From positions 1 to 63,218 of the forward strand of contig OMYM01000334.1 in the NCBI GenBank assembly GCA_900315225.1: 63,218 nt of DNA, written 5' to 3'. A program made the translations under genes and the position numbers. This DNA is from an uncultured Erysipelotrichaceae bacterium (GTDB lineage Bacteria > Bacillota_I > Bacilli_A > Erysipelotrichales > Erysipelotrichaceae). The notes beneath the pieces were generated by a model. That model saw only the letters and a program-made list of their open reading frames with translations. It was not told the origin of the DNA and made no database searches. Position 1 is the first letter of the stretch; each line of letters starts with the position of its first letter. Shown one piece after another: positions 1-8,338 of the stretch.

Positions 1-108
1 ATATGAAGATTGTTCATGCAAGGTATGCCTTTCACATGTAACGAATGGCGTTAGACAATCACACACGAGAAAGCAATATGATGTCTGTAAATGTTTCTCT
101 ATGTAGAA

Positions 109-135
109 AAGGCGGAAAGCTAAGCTTTCCGCCTT
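109..135. terminator. Terminator after the ABC-2 permease gene
   Basis: A near-perfect hairpin (AAGGCGGAAAG, loop CTAAG, complementary arm) lies just beyond the stop of the leftward ABC permease gene. A short T-rich tract follows on either strand, so it could serve both directions. Nothing recognisable precedes it in bases 1-108. Confidence 0.7.
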
Positions 136-139
136 ATTG

Positions 140-1690
140 TCATAGCTTGGCAAATATCTTGACACCCTGGGTGAACACAAGCAGCGCCAGGATGACATCT
201 AGCGCCATATAGAAGACATATACGCCTGCCAAGGCAAGCCATGAGATCCACTCGAAGTTGATCAGCACAACAACCACTATAACACCCAATACCAATGGCG
301 CAAAAGTTCCAATGAACGTGGATGCGGAACGTTTGATCACCTGTGCTTCATTGTCGAAGTCCAGCCTTGGAAACAACAGGTTGACATACAAACCAAGTAA
401 CGCAACAAACCCACTGCTCGCAAGCAAATGCAGAATGCCAAGGACATAGTAGAACAGCGAAGCCTCAAACACAATCCCCAGCAACAACAATGACAACAAC
501 GACAATGGCAACACAGCGGTCAGGTTGACCGCGATCTTGCTCAGGAAGATGTCTGGCGTAGACACTGGCAGCGTCTTGATGACCCACAGGCTCTTTCCTT
601 CCAAGGAAATAGAAGTATCGGTTGTGGATGTCATTTGGACCGCAAAGCCAACGGCCAAGACAAGCATCACTTCAATCATGCTCTTTTCAGAACCGAGCAT
701 GCGGGTAAACGCCCTTACATCGTCGATCCTGACTAGCGCATAAATAGATAACCCCGTTAACATGATCATCATTACGAAGCGATTCAAGACGAGGTAGAAA
801 TTAGTGAAACAGCGCTTGAATTCTTTCTTGAACATTGCCATGAAACGGCTGTTCACCTTTGTTTTAACAATCTTGAAGTCTTTGACATGATAGCCTACGG
901 TTCCTCTTTCGTTCAAAGCGATAATAATCGGAGAAACCCAATTGACAAACACCAACGCCAATAACAGTGAAACAGCCGCCAAAGCCAATAGCCATAGCGG
1001 ATTCTTCATTGACAGCACATACCAATGCGCAAGGAAGAACGGATATTTGCCAGCGGAAACCATGGAGACATAATCGGCACTTTCACTTAAGACAACGTTG
1101 ACCGCAACGATGACGACAACGATCGCAATGAGGTTTCCGCCATTGTTGATCAGGTTCTCAAACCGACTGCCCGAAGAGAAACGTTTTATCGCCAACCCCA
1201 ATAAAGCCGCTACGACCGCTGGTCCTAGCGGTACAAACAACCCTCCTATAAATGCCAGAATGTAGAACAATGGTCCCTGTCCGCTATCAATGCCATAGTA
1301 GGCCATGGCACCCAGGATAAAAAATATGCTATAAAGGTATTCGGCGAGCAGATAAGTGATCGTCTTTACCGATACGATGTTGCGCTTGGTAAATGGAAGC
1401 GACATTAACAAGTCGTAGTCCTTGAAGCCAAATAGAAGCGCCTGGCTGCCTGAGATTCCTACCATGACCGTCAGAACGCAGCCAATGAATATCATCATTT
1501 CCGTTATGTAGATATGCACCGAGGAATCCGTCATTTCGTACATGATGTTGCTGTACCAAACGGAATAGAATGTCGTTATGACAATGACCAACGCCACGCC
1601 AGCCAATCCGCCGATCTTTCCCTTTGTGCCTTTGTTGGCGTATTGGTTGCGCAACGTTGCCCCAAGAAGGGTCAAGAACCTGTTTTTCAT
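140..1690 (-). CDS. ABC-2 type transporter permease
   Basis: A 516-residue polytopic membrane protein, probably the membrane half of an ABC-2 exporter. Hydrophobic segments occur in two blocks, roughly residues 30-260 and 300-510, with a charged stretch between them. The C-terminal block contains a TSTTDTSISLEGKSLW stretch, a kind often seen between membrane segments of large Bacillota ABC-2 permeases. Its ATG overlaps the stop of the upstream ATPase gene in an ATGA, so the two are translationally coupled and should form one transporter. The substrate cannot be read from the sequence; lipids, peptides or antibiotics are all possible. Confidence 0.85.
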   Translation of the reverse strand: MKNRFLTLLGATLRNQYANKGTKGKIGGLAGVALVIVITTFYSVWYSNIMYEMTDSSVHIYITEMMIFIGCVLTVMVGISGSQALLFGFKDYDLLMSLPFTKRNIVSVKTITYLLAEYLYSIFFILGAMAYYGIDSGQGPLFYILAFIGGLFVPLGPAVVAALLGLAIKRFSSGSRFENLINNGGNLIAIVVVIVAVNVVLSESADYVSMVSAGKYPFFLAHWYVLSMKNPLWLLALAAVSLLLALVFVNWVSPIIIALNERGTVGYHVKDFKIVKTKVNSRFMAMFKKEFKRCFTNFYLVLNRFVMMIMLTGLSIYALVRIDDVRAFTRMLGSEKSMIEVMLVLAVGFAVQMTSTTDTSISLEGKSLWVIKTLPVSTPDIFLSKIAVNLTAVLPLSLLSLLLLGIVFEASLFYYVLGILHLLASSGFVALLGLYVNLLFPRLDFDNEAQVIKRSASTFIGTFAPLVLGVIVVVVLINFEWISWLALAGVYVFYMALDVILALLVFTQGVKIFAKL

Positions 1691-2394
1691 GCGTTCTCCG
1701 TTTCCAGGAAGATCTCTTCCAGGCTATCGCCCTGGGACATGATGTCGATTGTCCTTCCTTGCTTGACGACTTCCCCTTCCTTGAGGATTGCGATTTCATC
1801 GCAAAGATTTGAAACCACTTCCAGCACATGGGAAGAGAAGAAGATACCCGCGCCTGTTTCCGTCAATTGACGCATTTTGTTCTTCAGGATAAACGCTGCC
1901 TTGGGGTCTAGTCCGACGAATGGCTCGTCCAAGACCAACAGTCTTGGCTCGTGCATAAACGCGGATATGACAGCCACCTTTTGCTTCATGCCGTGGGACA
2001 ATGTGCGGATCTGGTCGCCTAGGTTTTCGTAGATCTCCAATTCCCTGGCAAGTTCTTCGATCTTCCCCTTTCGCTCTTCCCCCATGCCAAAGATATCAGC
2101 GATAAAGTTCAGATACGTGATACCTGTCAGATTCTCATAAAGATCGGGATTGTCCGGCAAATACGCAATGCGTTCCTTGACTGCCACTGGATCACGTTGG
2201 ATGTCGATGCCATCCACCATGATCCTTCCTTGCTCAAAGTCTAGGATCCCTACGGCAGCGCGGATTGTCGTTGTCTTTCCCGCGCCATTGTGGCCAATGA
2301 AACCGTAGATCTCTCCATCCGGCACATTCAGGTCGATCCCTTTCAATACATGCTTTGTTCCAAAGGACTTGTGTAGATTCTTGATTTCCAGCAT
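1687..2394 (-). CDS. ABC transporter ATP-binding protein
   Basis: The ATPase subunit (235 residues) that energises the ABC-2 permease downstream. Walker A is GHNGAGKT at residues 34-41. The signature is LSHGMKQ near 132, with histidine replacing the usual second-position glycine, which is common in ABC-2 ATPases. Walker B is LLVLDEP near 152, followed by FVGLD. It overlaps the permease gene by 4 bp. Length is normal for a stand-alone nucleotide-binding domain. It lies 12 bp downstream of the small membrane protein gene, so all four leftward genes from the XRE regulator onward may share one transcript. Confidence 0.93.
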   Translation of the reverse strand: MLEIKNLHKSFGTKHVLKGIDLNVPDGEIYGFIGHNGAGKTTTIRAAVGILDFEQGRIMVDGIDIQRDPVAVKERIAYLPDNPDLYENLTGITYLNFIADIFGMGEERKGKIEELARELEIYENLGDQIRTLSHGMKQKVAVISAFMHEPRLLVLDEPFVGLDPKAAFILKNKMRQLTETGAGIFFSSHVLEVVSNLCDEIAILKEGEVVKQGRTIDIMSQGDSLEEIFLETENA

Positions 2395-2406
2395 AAAATA
2401 CCCCTT

Positions 2407-2841
2407 TCAATATCTTGCTTCGTTTTTGGCGTAAGCGATTTTTCCCATGATCATTTGCGCTATGATTAACATGGACGAGACAATCATGATGCACTTGGCA
2501 TATGGCTCGCATATCTCCATCATCCACAAAAAGCTAGAGACACACATCATTCCCGTTAACAACAAACACATCGCGGTGTTTGTCTGGAAACCGCTCAATT
2601 GCCGCAACATGACCATTCTTTCATCGACTGCATCGATATGCCGCTGCTTTGCCATCTCTTGCATGGCATCGTCATTTTGCCTTAAGTAACGCCATAAGCG
2701 ATATATCCCATGCCCAAGGCTTGCGCCTGCCCAGGCAGCGAAATAACTGCTTCGCTGTTCTTCCGTCAGAATTGCCAAGATCAACGTAATACCCGCTAGC
2801 ACAAGCAGCGAAAGTCCGATATACAACTGTTTCCTATCCAT
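2407..2841 (-). CDS. Small four-helix membrane protein partnered with XRE regulator
   Basis: About 144 residues with roughly four hydrophobic segments (near 5-25, 30-50, 85-105 and 115-135) and a charged middle containing QEMAKQRHIDAVDER. It resembles the small membrane proteins that often follow XRE-type regulators in Bacillota; the exact family is not certain. The ATG chosen at 2841 overlaps the regulator stop by 8 bp. A TTG at 2856, preceded by GAGGA, is an equally plausible start. It probably shares a transcript with the regulator upstream and the ABC genes downstream. Function unknown. Confidence 0.7.
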   Translation of the reverse strand: MDRKQLYIGLSLLVLAGITLILAILTEEQRSSYFAAWAGASLGHGIYRLWRYLRQNDDAMQEMAKQRHIDAVDERMVMLRQLSGFQTNTAMCLLLTGMMCVSSFLWMMEICEPYAKCIMIVSSMLIIAQMIMGKIAYAKNEARY

Positions 2842-3034
2842 CTTTTTCATAGACAAAGATATCCTCGATCATCATTCCAAAGTAATTCGCTATCTTGAAG
2901 GCAAGAACAAGGGATGGGTTGTATTTCCCATTCTCTAGGGACGATATCGTCTGGCGGGATACCTCCAGTGCCTCTGCTAGCTCTTCTTGCCGTATCCCTC
3001 GTTCTTTGCGCAGTTTCTCAAGCTCGTTCTTCAT
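2834..3034 (-). CDS. XRE-family HTH transcriptional regulator
   Basis: A 66-residue DNA-binding protein consisting almost only of a Cro/C1 helix-turn-helix: LRKERGIRQEELAEALEVSR, then QTISSLENGKYNPSL and FKIANYF. Small stand-alone regulators of this type usually repress their own operon, which here holds a membrane protein and an ABC-2 transporter. The gene has a clear sigma-A promoter within the 130-bp divergent region shared with the SNF2 helicase gene. TTTACATC-like repeats flank that promoter and could be its operators. Confidence 0.9.
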   Translation of the reverse strand: MKNELEKLRKERGIRQEELAEALEVSRQTISSLENGKYNPSLVLAFKIANYFGMMIEDIFVYEKDG

Positions 3035-3045
3035 GGAAAGTTTCC

Positions 3046-3110
3046 TTTACATCACCAACTATAGCACTGCGCAAAAAAATGTCAAGCTTGCTTTACATCT
3101 TGTACATCAC
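3046..3110. promoter_or_regulatory. XRE promoter with candidate operator repeats
   Basis: On the minus strand TTGACA (3085-3080) and TATAGT (3063-3058) are separated by 16 bp, 24 bp from the XRE start. TTTACATC occurs at 3046-3053 and 3092-3099, and a related TGTACATC at 3101-3108, bracketing the promoter. This is the arrangement expected for an autoregulated XRE gene. Calling the repeats operators is inference. Confidence 0.6.
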
Positions 3111-3134
3111 TAATTTGCCATGGTTAATTCGTGC

Positions 3135-3158
3135 TATAATATCGCTTGTACAAGGAGA
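3135..3158 (+). promoter_or_regulatory. -10 box and ribosome site of the SNF2 helicase gene
   Basis: A perfect TATAAT at 3135-3140 lies 25 bp upstream of the chosen ATG. TTGCCA at 3115 is only 14 bp away, so the -35 is weak. AAGGAG at 3153-3158 fixes the start at 3165 or 3168 and rules out an earlier ATG at 3120. Confidence 0.6.
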
Positions 3159-3164
3159 TCTTAC

Positions 3165-5750
3165 ATGATGAATATCAGTTTTATCTTTACCGAAAAAGGA
3201 TTCTATCCCGATTTAAACGACACCATGCCCCAGGAAGCCAAGGACGAGGGGCAGGCGTGGAAAGATGATCCCGACCGTATGCTCTATGAGCTTGGCGCAG
3301 GTCCCAAGCCGCAAGAGCTGACTGCCTCCGCCAGATTCCTGTATCTGGTGTCTTCCACTTTCTTCAAGAAACTGACGGCTCTTCCCGAATTGGAGATTGC
3401 CCGTGACAGGGCAAAAGTCTTCCTTGACAGGGATACCATGATGAAGCTTCTGGAATCCATGCCTTTTTCCCTTGGCTCTGAGAATATCTCGGAAGCCTGG
3501 CTCAAGGACATTTTCCGTCGTCTACAGAAGGTCTTTTCCGCAGAGATCAAGGAATACGATGGCTCCGTCCAAATGTATCTCGCCGAGAAGAACCAAGATC
3601 TCCATGTGCCGGAAAGAGTGTTCTTCCATTTGGTGGAACAGGAAGACGACATGTATCCCTTTGCGTTCATGGCAACCTATGCCACAAAGGTGGACAAGAA
3701 GATATCCCATTTTCCTTTGCAGTATGCCTTGACGGAATATAAGACAGATCGCTCAAAGCTCATTGCCTTGTTGTCTTCCATTAACAAGGCTGCCGATGTC
3801 TCCCCGATCATCGCCGAGTTCATGTCCACGGGTGAACTTTTCCATCCCTTGCGCTTGACTGCCCAGGAAGCTTTTTCGTTTCTCAATGACATCGAAAAGA
3901 TCGAGGCTGTCGGTATCTTGTGCCGCATACCAAACTGGTGGCGCTCTAAGTCGATGAATCCTAACCTGGTTTTCAAGATTGGCGATGATCAGCCATCCTT
4001 GCTTGGCTTTGACTCCATCCTGTCGATGAAACCTGTACTGGAGATCGATGGCGTTCCTTTGACGAAAAGCGAAATACAGGATCTCTTGAACCAGACCGAG
4101 GGTCTGGCAATGATCAAGGGAAAGTGGATCCACGTCGACCACGCCCGCTTGCGCGCCATATTGGACAAGATGGACGAGGAGATGGAAGGCATCTCTTTCA
4201 TGAACGCCCTCAAGAAACAACTGCAGACAGACGAAGAGGCAGATGCGGACAATGGCTACACGATCCAAAACGGCGCATGGCTCACGGAAATGCTGAATTC
4301 CCTGCGCAACCCCTCCAAGATAAAGAAAGCCAAGGTTCCCTCATCCGTCCACGCGGACTTGCGTCCTTACCAAAAGGTTGGGTTTGACTGGCTTTCATAC
4401 ATGAACAACCTTGGCTTTGGCGCATGCTTGGCGGATGATATGGGACTTGGCAAGACGTTGCAGGTATTGACCTTCCTGGAATCCCTCAGAAACAGCAAGA
4501 AAAACGCAAAAGTGTTGTTGGTTGTTCCTGCCTCTCTGCTTGGCAACTGGCAATCGGAACGCGATAAATTTGTTCCTGGCATGGACATCTGCGTCTTACA
4601 TTCCTTGACCAAGACACAAGTCGCAACAAGGCTTCAGGAACCTCACTTCTTGTACATCACCACCTATGGCATGGCATTGCGACTAGAGAAACTACAGGAA
4701 AGCCAATGGGATTGCGTGATCTTAGACGAGGCACAGGCAATCAAGAACCCACTTGCGAAACAAACCAGAGCGATCAAGAAGATACCCGCCATGCAAAGAA
4801 TCGCCTTGACGGGAACCCCGATTGAAAACGACCTTGGCAACCTATGGAGCCTTTTCGATTTCTTGAACAAAGGTTTGCTTGGCTCTTCCCAAGACTTTTC
4901 GGAATATTGTCGCAAACTGGAAAACAACCCCGAGCAATACGCTCGCTTGCGCTCCATGATCTCCCCTTTCCTGCTTCGCAGAATGAAGACGGACAAGAAG
5001 ATCATCAAGGATCTTCCCGACAAGATAGAAATGCTGCGCTACACGGAACTCTCCAAGAAACAGACATTGCTCTATCGGAAATACGTCGAGGACATGGAGA
5101 AAAAGATCAAGGATCTCAATGGCATGGAGAGAAGGGGAACCATCTTGGCTGCCCTTACGCATCTCAAGCAAATATGCAACCATCCCGACCAATACCTTGG
5201 GGTAGACAACTACAAGACGGATGAATCAGGCAAGTTTGAAATGTTGAAAGAGATATGCGAAACGATCTACGAAAAGCGTGAGCGTGTCTTGGTATTCACC
5301 CAGTTCAAGGAAATCATCCCCCACTTGGCCATATGCCTGGAGGAAGTCTTCCACGCCAAGGGAAGAGTGATCCATGGTGGCGTATCGGTCAAGCAAAGGC
5401 AACACATCGTTGAAGAATTCCAATCGAAGGAATACATCCCGTTTATTGTCTGTTCCCTCAAGGCGGCAGGCACTGGATTAAACCTCACCAATGCATGCCA
5501 TGTCATTCACTTCGACCGCTGGTGGAACCCAGCAGTGGAAAACCAGGCAACCGACAGAGCATTCCGCATTGGACAAAAGAAAAATGTCATGGTCTATAAG
5601 TTTGTCAACCGAGGGACCATCGAAGAGAAGATCGACTTGTTGATCAACTCCAAGAAAGAACTGGCGGAGAATGTCATTGGTGCAGGCTCCGAGACATGGC
5701 TCACCGAAATGAGCAACGAAGAATTGTTGAATCTGTTGAAACTGGAGTAA
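3165..5750 (+). CDS. SNF2-family DEAD/DEAH-box helicase
   Basis: An 861-residue Swi2/Snf2-type ATPase that would translocate along double-stranded DNA and remodel bound proteins. Two RecA-like lobes occupy about residues 390-860: motif I DDMGLGKT near 423, motif II DEAQ near 520, the LTGTPIEND segment, and motif VI with RWWNPAVENQATDRAFRIGQ near 785-803. The first ~390 residues are a helical region typical of bacterial SNF2 proteins. An SD at 3153 sets the start. The downstream SWIM zinc-finger gene begins 3 bp after its stop, and this pairing recurs in bacteria. The cellular role (repair, transcription recycling or other) is not determined by the sequence. Confidence 0.93.
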   Translation: MMNISFIFTEKGFYPDLNDTMPQEAKDEGQAWKDDPDRMLYELGAGPKPQELTASARFLYLVSSTFFKKLTALPELEIARDRAKVFLDRDTMMKLLESMPFSLGSENISEAWLKDIFRRLQKVFSAEIKEYDGSVQMYLAEKNQDLHVPERVFFHLVEQEDDMYPFAFMATYATKVDKKISHFPLQYALTEYKTDRSKLIALLSSINKAADVSPIIAEFMSTGELFHPLRLTAQEAFSFLNDIEKIEAVGILCRIPNWWRSKSMNPNLVFKIGDDQPSLLGFDSILSMKPVLEIDGVPLTKSEIQDLLNQTEGLAMIKGKWIHVDHARLRAILDKMDEEMEGISFMNALKKQLQTDEEADADNGYTIQNGAWLTEMLNSLRNPSKIKKAKVPSSVHADLRPYQKVGFDWLSYMNNLGFGACLADDMGLGKTLQVLTFLESLRNSKKNAKVLLVVPASLLGNWQSERDKFVPGMDICVLHSLTKTQVATRLQEPHFLYITTYGMALRLEKLQESQWDCVILDEAQAIKNPLAKQTRAIKKIPAMQRIALTGTPIENDLGNLWSLFDFLNKGLLGSSQDFSEYCRKLENNPEQYARLRSMISPFLLRRMKTDKKIIKDLPDKIEMLRYTELSKKQTLLYRKYVEDMEKKIKDLNGMERRGTILAALTHLKQICNHPDQYLGVDNYKTDESGKFEMLKEICETIYEKRERVLVFTQFKEIIPHLAICLEEVFHAKGRVIHGGVSVKQRQHIVEEFQSKEYIPFIVCSLKAAGTGLNLTNACHVIHFDRWWNPAVENQATDRAFRIGQKKNVMVYKFVNRGTIEEKIDLLINSKKELAENVIGAGSETWLTEMSNEELLNLLKLE

Positions 5751-5753
5751 GCA

Positions 5754-6482
5754 ATGGCAAGATACTGGACTACCCAAACATATTATGCGCAACCAGACCT
5801 TGAGACACTCAAGCGCAAGGCAGAATCCTCTGCTGCCAAGGCAAAGAAGAAAGGCATCGTCTATGAGCCTGTCATCATTGAAGGACGTAATATCGCCAAT
5901 ACATGGTGGGGGATTTCTTGGTGCGAAAACCTAGAACGCTACGCCGACTACGAAAACCGGATTGATCGCGGAAAACGCTATGTCCGCAATGGTTCGGTCA
6001 TCGATCTTCAGATCGAAGAAGGAAAAGTCACCGCCAGGGTGCAGGGAAGACGCCCTGTCCCTTATCGCATCACGGTCAAGATATCCCGTCTTTCCGAAGC
6101 CAAGATCGATGCGATCATGGAACGTTGTGGCAAGCGGCTCGAAAACATCGAGATGTTGCTGGAGGGGAAGTTCCCCGATGAAATGAAGGAAGTGTTCATG
6201 GAAAAAGGCGGTCTTTTCCCCGCCCCCAACGAAATCAACTTCGATTGTTCATGTCCCGACTGGGCTTCCATGTGCAAGCATGTGGCTGCCGTGCTGTATG
6301 GCATTGGCGCACGTTTTGACAAAAATCCCCTTCTCTTCTTTCAATTGCGTGGCATCGACGTGGAACGCTTCGTGGATGTCACGATTCAAAACAGAGTCGA
6401 AGACATGCTCGCAAATGTGGAGAACAAGACAAGCAGGATGATGGACGACGTGGATCTCACCAAGATCTTTGGCGTATTATAG
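5754..6482 (+). CDS. SWIM zinc-finger domain protein
   Basis: 242 residues with a SWIM zinc finger, CSCPDWASMCKHVAAV, near 165-180, matching the CxCx(n)CxH pattern. SWIM fingers bind DNA or protein and bacterial copies are usually encoded beside SNF2 ATPases. The GGAG of its ribosome site lies inside the last codons of the helicase gene, so expression is coupled and the two products probably act together. The N-terminal ARYWTTQTYYAQ stretch is part of the conserved region preceding SWIM in these partners. A strong terminator follows immediately. Confidence 0.9.
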   Translation: MARYWTTQTYYAQPDLETLKRKAESSAAKAKKKGIVYEPVIIEGRNIANTWWGISWCENLERYADYENRIDRGKRYVRNGSVIDLQIEEGKVTARVQGRRPVPYRITVKISRLSEAKIDAIMERCGKRLENIEMLLEGKFPDEMKEVFMEKGGLFPAPNEINFDCSCPDWASMCKHVAAVLYGIGARFDKNPLLFFQLRGIDVERFVDVTIQNRVEDMLANVENKTSRMMDDVDLTKIFGVL

Positions 6483-6506
6483 AAAAAAGCCCCAAGGGGC
6501 TTTTTT
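6483..6506. terminator. Bidirectional terminator between convergent operons
   Basis: AAAAAAGCCCC, loop AA, GGGGCTTTTTT: a perfect stem with A and T tracts on both sides. It ends the rightward SNF2/SWIM operon and the leftward SRPBCC gene. Confidence 0.9.
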
Positions 6507-6508
6507 CT

Positions 6509-6904
6509 TTACCTGAAGTATTTCTTCAAATCTTTTTCCATTGTCTTCAATCGTTTGTTCATAAGAGAACCAAGCATCGGATTGCCGATGAGCTTCTTGC
6601 TTTTGAAATCATCCATCAAGGCAATCCTAGCGCCATTTCCTTCCTCCATGAACAGGATAATGCGACGCCCTCTTTCCGTGTCTGTCTCAACATCAAACTC
6701 CAATTTCTCGTAAAAATCCCTGTGCGTCAGTTCAAATCTCATGTATCCATCGGGACGATGTTCGATGAAATGCCCTTCACCCAGGACATCGACATGGAAC
6801 ACTTCGCTTTGCCAATCGATCTTGCCAGGCTTGTCGAACAATTCCCATAGCTTGGAAATGCTGCAGGGTGCCGTGAAATCCAGTTGTGCCATTGCCATAG
6901 TCAT
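6509..6904 (-). CDS. SRPBCC (START-like) family protein
   Basis: 131 residues with the pattern of polyketide-cyclase/START-like proteins: an N-terminal strand then PCSISKLWELFDKPGKIDWQ, a central beta-rich region, and a long C-terminal helix (LGSLMNKRLKTMEKDLKKYF). These helix-grip folds bind hydrophobic ligands; no substrate can be assigned. The first ATG overlaps the upstream AI-2E-type gene stop by 4 bp; the third codon, also ATG (6898), is better spaced from AGAGG and may be the true start. Confidence 0.75.
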   Translation of the reverse strand: MTMAMAQLDFTAPCSISKLWELFDKPGKIDWQSEVFHVDVLGEGHFIEHRPDGYMRFELTHRDFYEKLEFDVETDTERGRRIILFMEEGNGARIALMDDFKSKKLIGNPMLGSLMNKRLKTMEKDLKKYFR

Positions 6905-8064
6905 TTACCTCTTCTCTCTATAGTTCCCATTCTTTCCTTCCGCCGCAAAAGCCACGGAAAGAAGTATTCTTTGTATATAAACGTCAAGATTGCCGCAATG
7001 GGAATCGCCAACAGGATTCCCACAATGCCAAACAGATTCCCACCCACGACAATCGTAATCAGTATGCCCGAGGACGGAACGCCAAGCGTTCCGCCAAAGA
7101 GCTTTGGCTTGATGATATATCCATCGATCGTCTGTAGAATCACGGTGAACACCAGGAACAAAAGGGCATTCCTTGGCTCATTGAGCACAAGAATAAACAT
7201 ACCCAACAGACAACCGATGATCGGACCAATATTGGGCAATAGATTTGTCGCCCCGATGATCACGGATATCAGGGAAATATACGGCATGCCAAAAATCCAC
7301 ATGAATATTGCGTTGGCAACGCCAACGACAATGGCCTCCAGGATGGTCATGCCTATGTATTGCGAGAGAATGGCGTTGCACCTAGACCAAAATAACGTCC
7401 TTGACCTGTATTGGCTATCAGTGTACAGGGTTTTGCGCAAACGGGTAAAGTTTGAAACAATGAACGTTTTCCCCAACAGGAAATACAACGCAAAGATGAG
7501 GCCTATGACCCATTTCAACACACTGCTTCCCACGGCAGCAGACTTGGAGATAAATGTCGTCGTATAGCTTGGCAACGATTGCAAGAGGTTGGAAACCCAC
7601 ATCGACACATGGTCGATCACTTTGCTTAGGTCAATGCCGAATTCCCTCGCCTTTTCTTCGAGCCATGACATGAACTTACCGATGGTCTCAGCGTAGTTGT
7701 TGATGTTGTTGAACAACATCATGAAGCTATCGGTGAGGGATGGGATCAAAGTCATCACAAGCCATGTTATTAACAATATGATAATCAAAAAGGCAACCCA
7801 CACAGCCAATGTGTGCCTTGTATCTTTCTTCTTGATGTTTGCGAATATGCTTTCTTCGAAAAAATCGACAAGTGGATTGATGATATATGCCAAGACTGCG
7901 CCTATAATAATGCTAGAGACAATGGAAAACAAATAGTTTATCGAATTCACGATATCGGGAATATGCACCAGCCCCAGGTATAACAACACCGCTGAACATG
8001 CGGCGCATGTGTACGCCGCCCATGGCTGCGCCAGGAATTGTCTTCTTCTTTCCTTGTCAAACAT
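6901..8064 (-). CDS. AI-2E family transporter (TqsA/PerM-like)
   Basis: 387 residues, with two N-terminal membrane spans, a long extracytoplasmic segment near 130-190, and a C-terminal cluster of spans with conserved GATNLLPNIGPIIGCLLG and GGTLGVPSSGILITIVVGGN motifs. This is the AI-2E/PerM permease family, which includes autoinducer-2 exporters and sodium-proton antiporters; the substrate here is unknown. GGAGG precedes the ATG. It is cotranscribed with the SRPBCC gene. Confidence 0.88.
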   Translation of the reverse strand: MFDKERRRQFLAQPWAAYTCAACSAVLLYLGLVHIPDIVNSINYLFSIVSSIIIGAVLAYIINPLVDFFEESIFANIKKKDTRHTLAVWVAFLIIILLITWLVMTLIPSLTDSFMMLFNNINNYAETIGKFMSWLEEKAREFGIDLSKVIDHVSMWVSNLLQSLPSYTTTFISKSAAVGSSVLKWVIGLIFALYFLLGKTFIVSNFTRLRKTLYTDSQYRSRTLFWSRCNAILSQYIGMTILEAIVVGVANAIFMWIFGMPYISLISVIIGATNLLPNIGPIIGCLLGMFILVLNEPRNALLFLVFTVILQTIDGYIIKPKLFGGTLGVPSSGILITIVVGGNLFGIVGILLAIPIAAILTFIYKEYFFPWLLRRKERMGTIERRGK

Positions 8065-8284
8065 ACGCTGTCACCTCCGTTTCAAATATATGATAGCACA
8101 AATCATTCTTATGGTTTTCTTAATATTGCTATACTTGGATGCACAATTATGCCTAACGATTGTAAATATATGTTCCAGATATTTGAGCGTTCCAGTACAT
8201 ATTCAGAGGCATACGTATGTATGCGCGCCGGAGAAAGAATGTGACCACATCATGCGTGTTTTCAGGCAAGCGAAAGCTATTTGT

Positions 8285-8333
8285 TTGCCGTTCCAAAAGC
8301 TAATTTGGTATGATTTACAAAATCACAAGGAGG
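8285..8333 (+). promoter_or_regulatory. Promoter and ribosome site of the AGCS symporter gene
   Basis: TTGCCG (8285-8290), an 18-bp spacer ending in TTTGG, TATGAT (8309-8314), then AAGGAGG at 8327-8333 five bases before ATG 8339. The 274-bp region back to the divergent gene shows no glycine-riboswitch signature that I could recognise. Confidence 0.55.
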
Positions 8334-8338
8334 ATATT

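Noticed and set aside
6884-7567. 227-codon plus-strand frame opposite the AI-2E family gene
   Set aside because: Shadow frame with no initiation signal; the opposing gene has intact family motifs.
8065-8338. Glycine riboswitch before the AGCS symporter gene
   Set aside because: No conserved glycine-aptamer core could be found in the 274 bp; only a promoter and ribosome site are supported.
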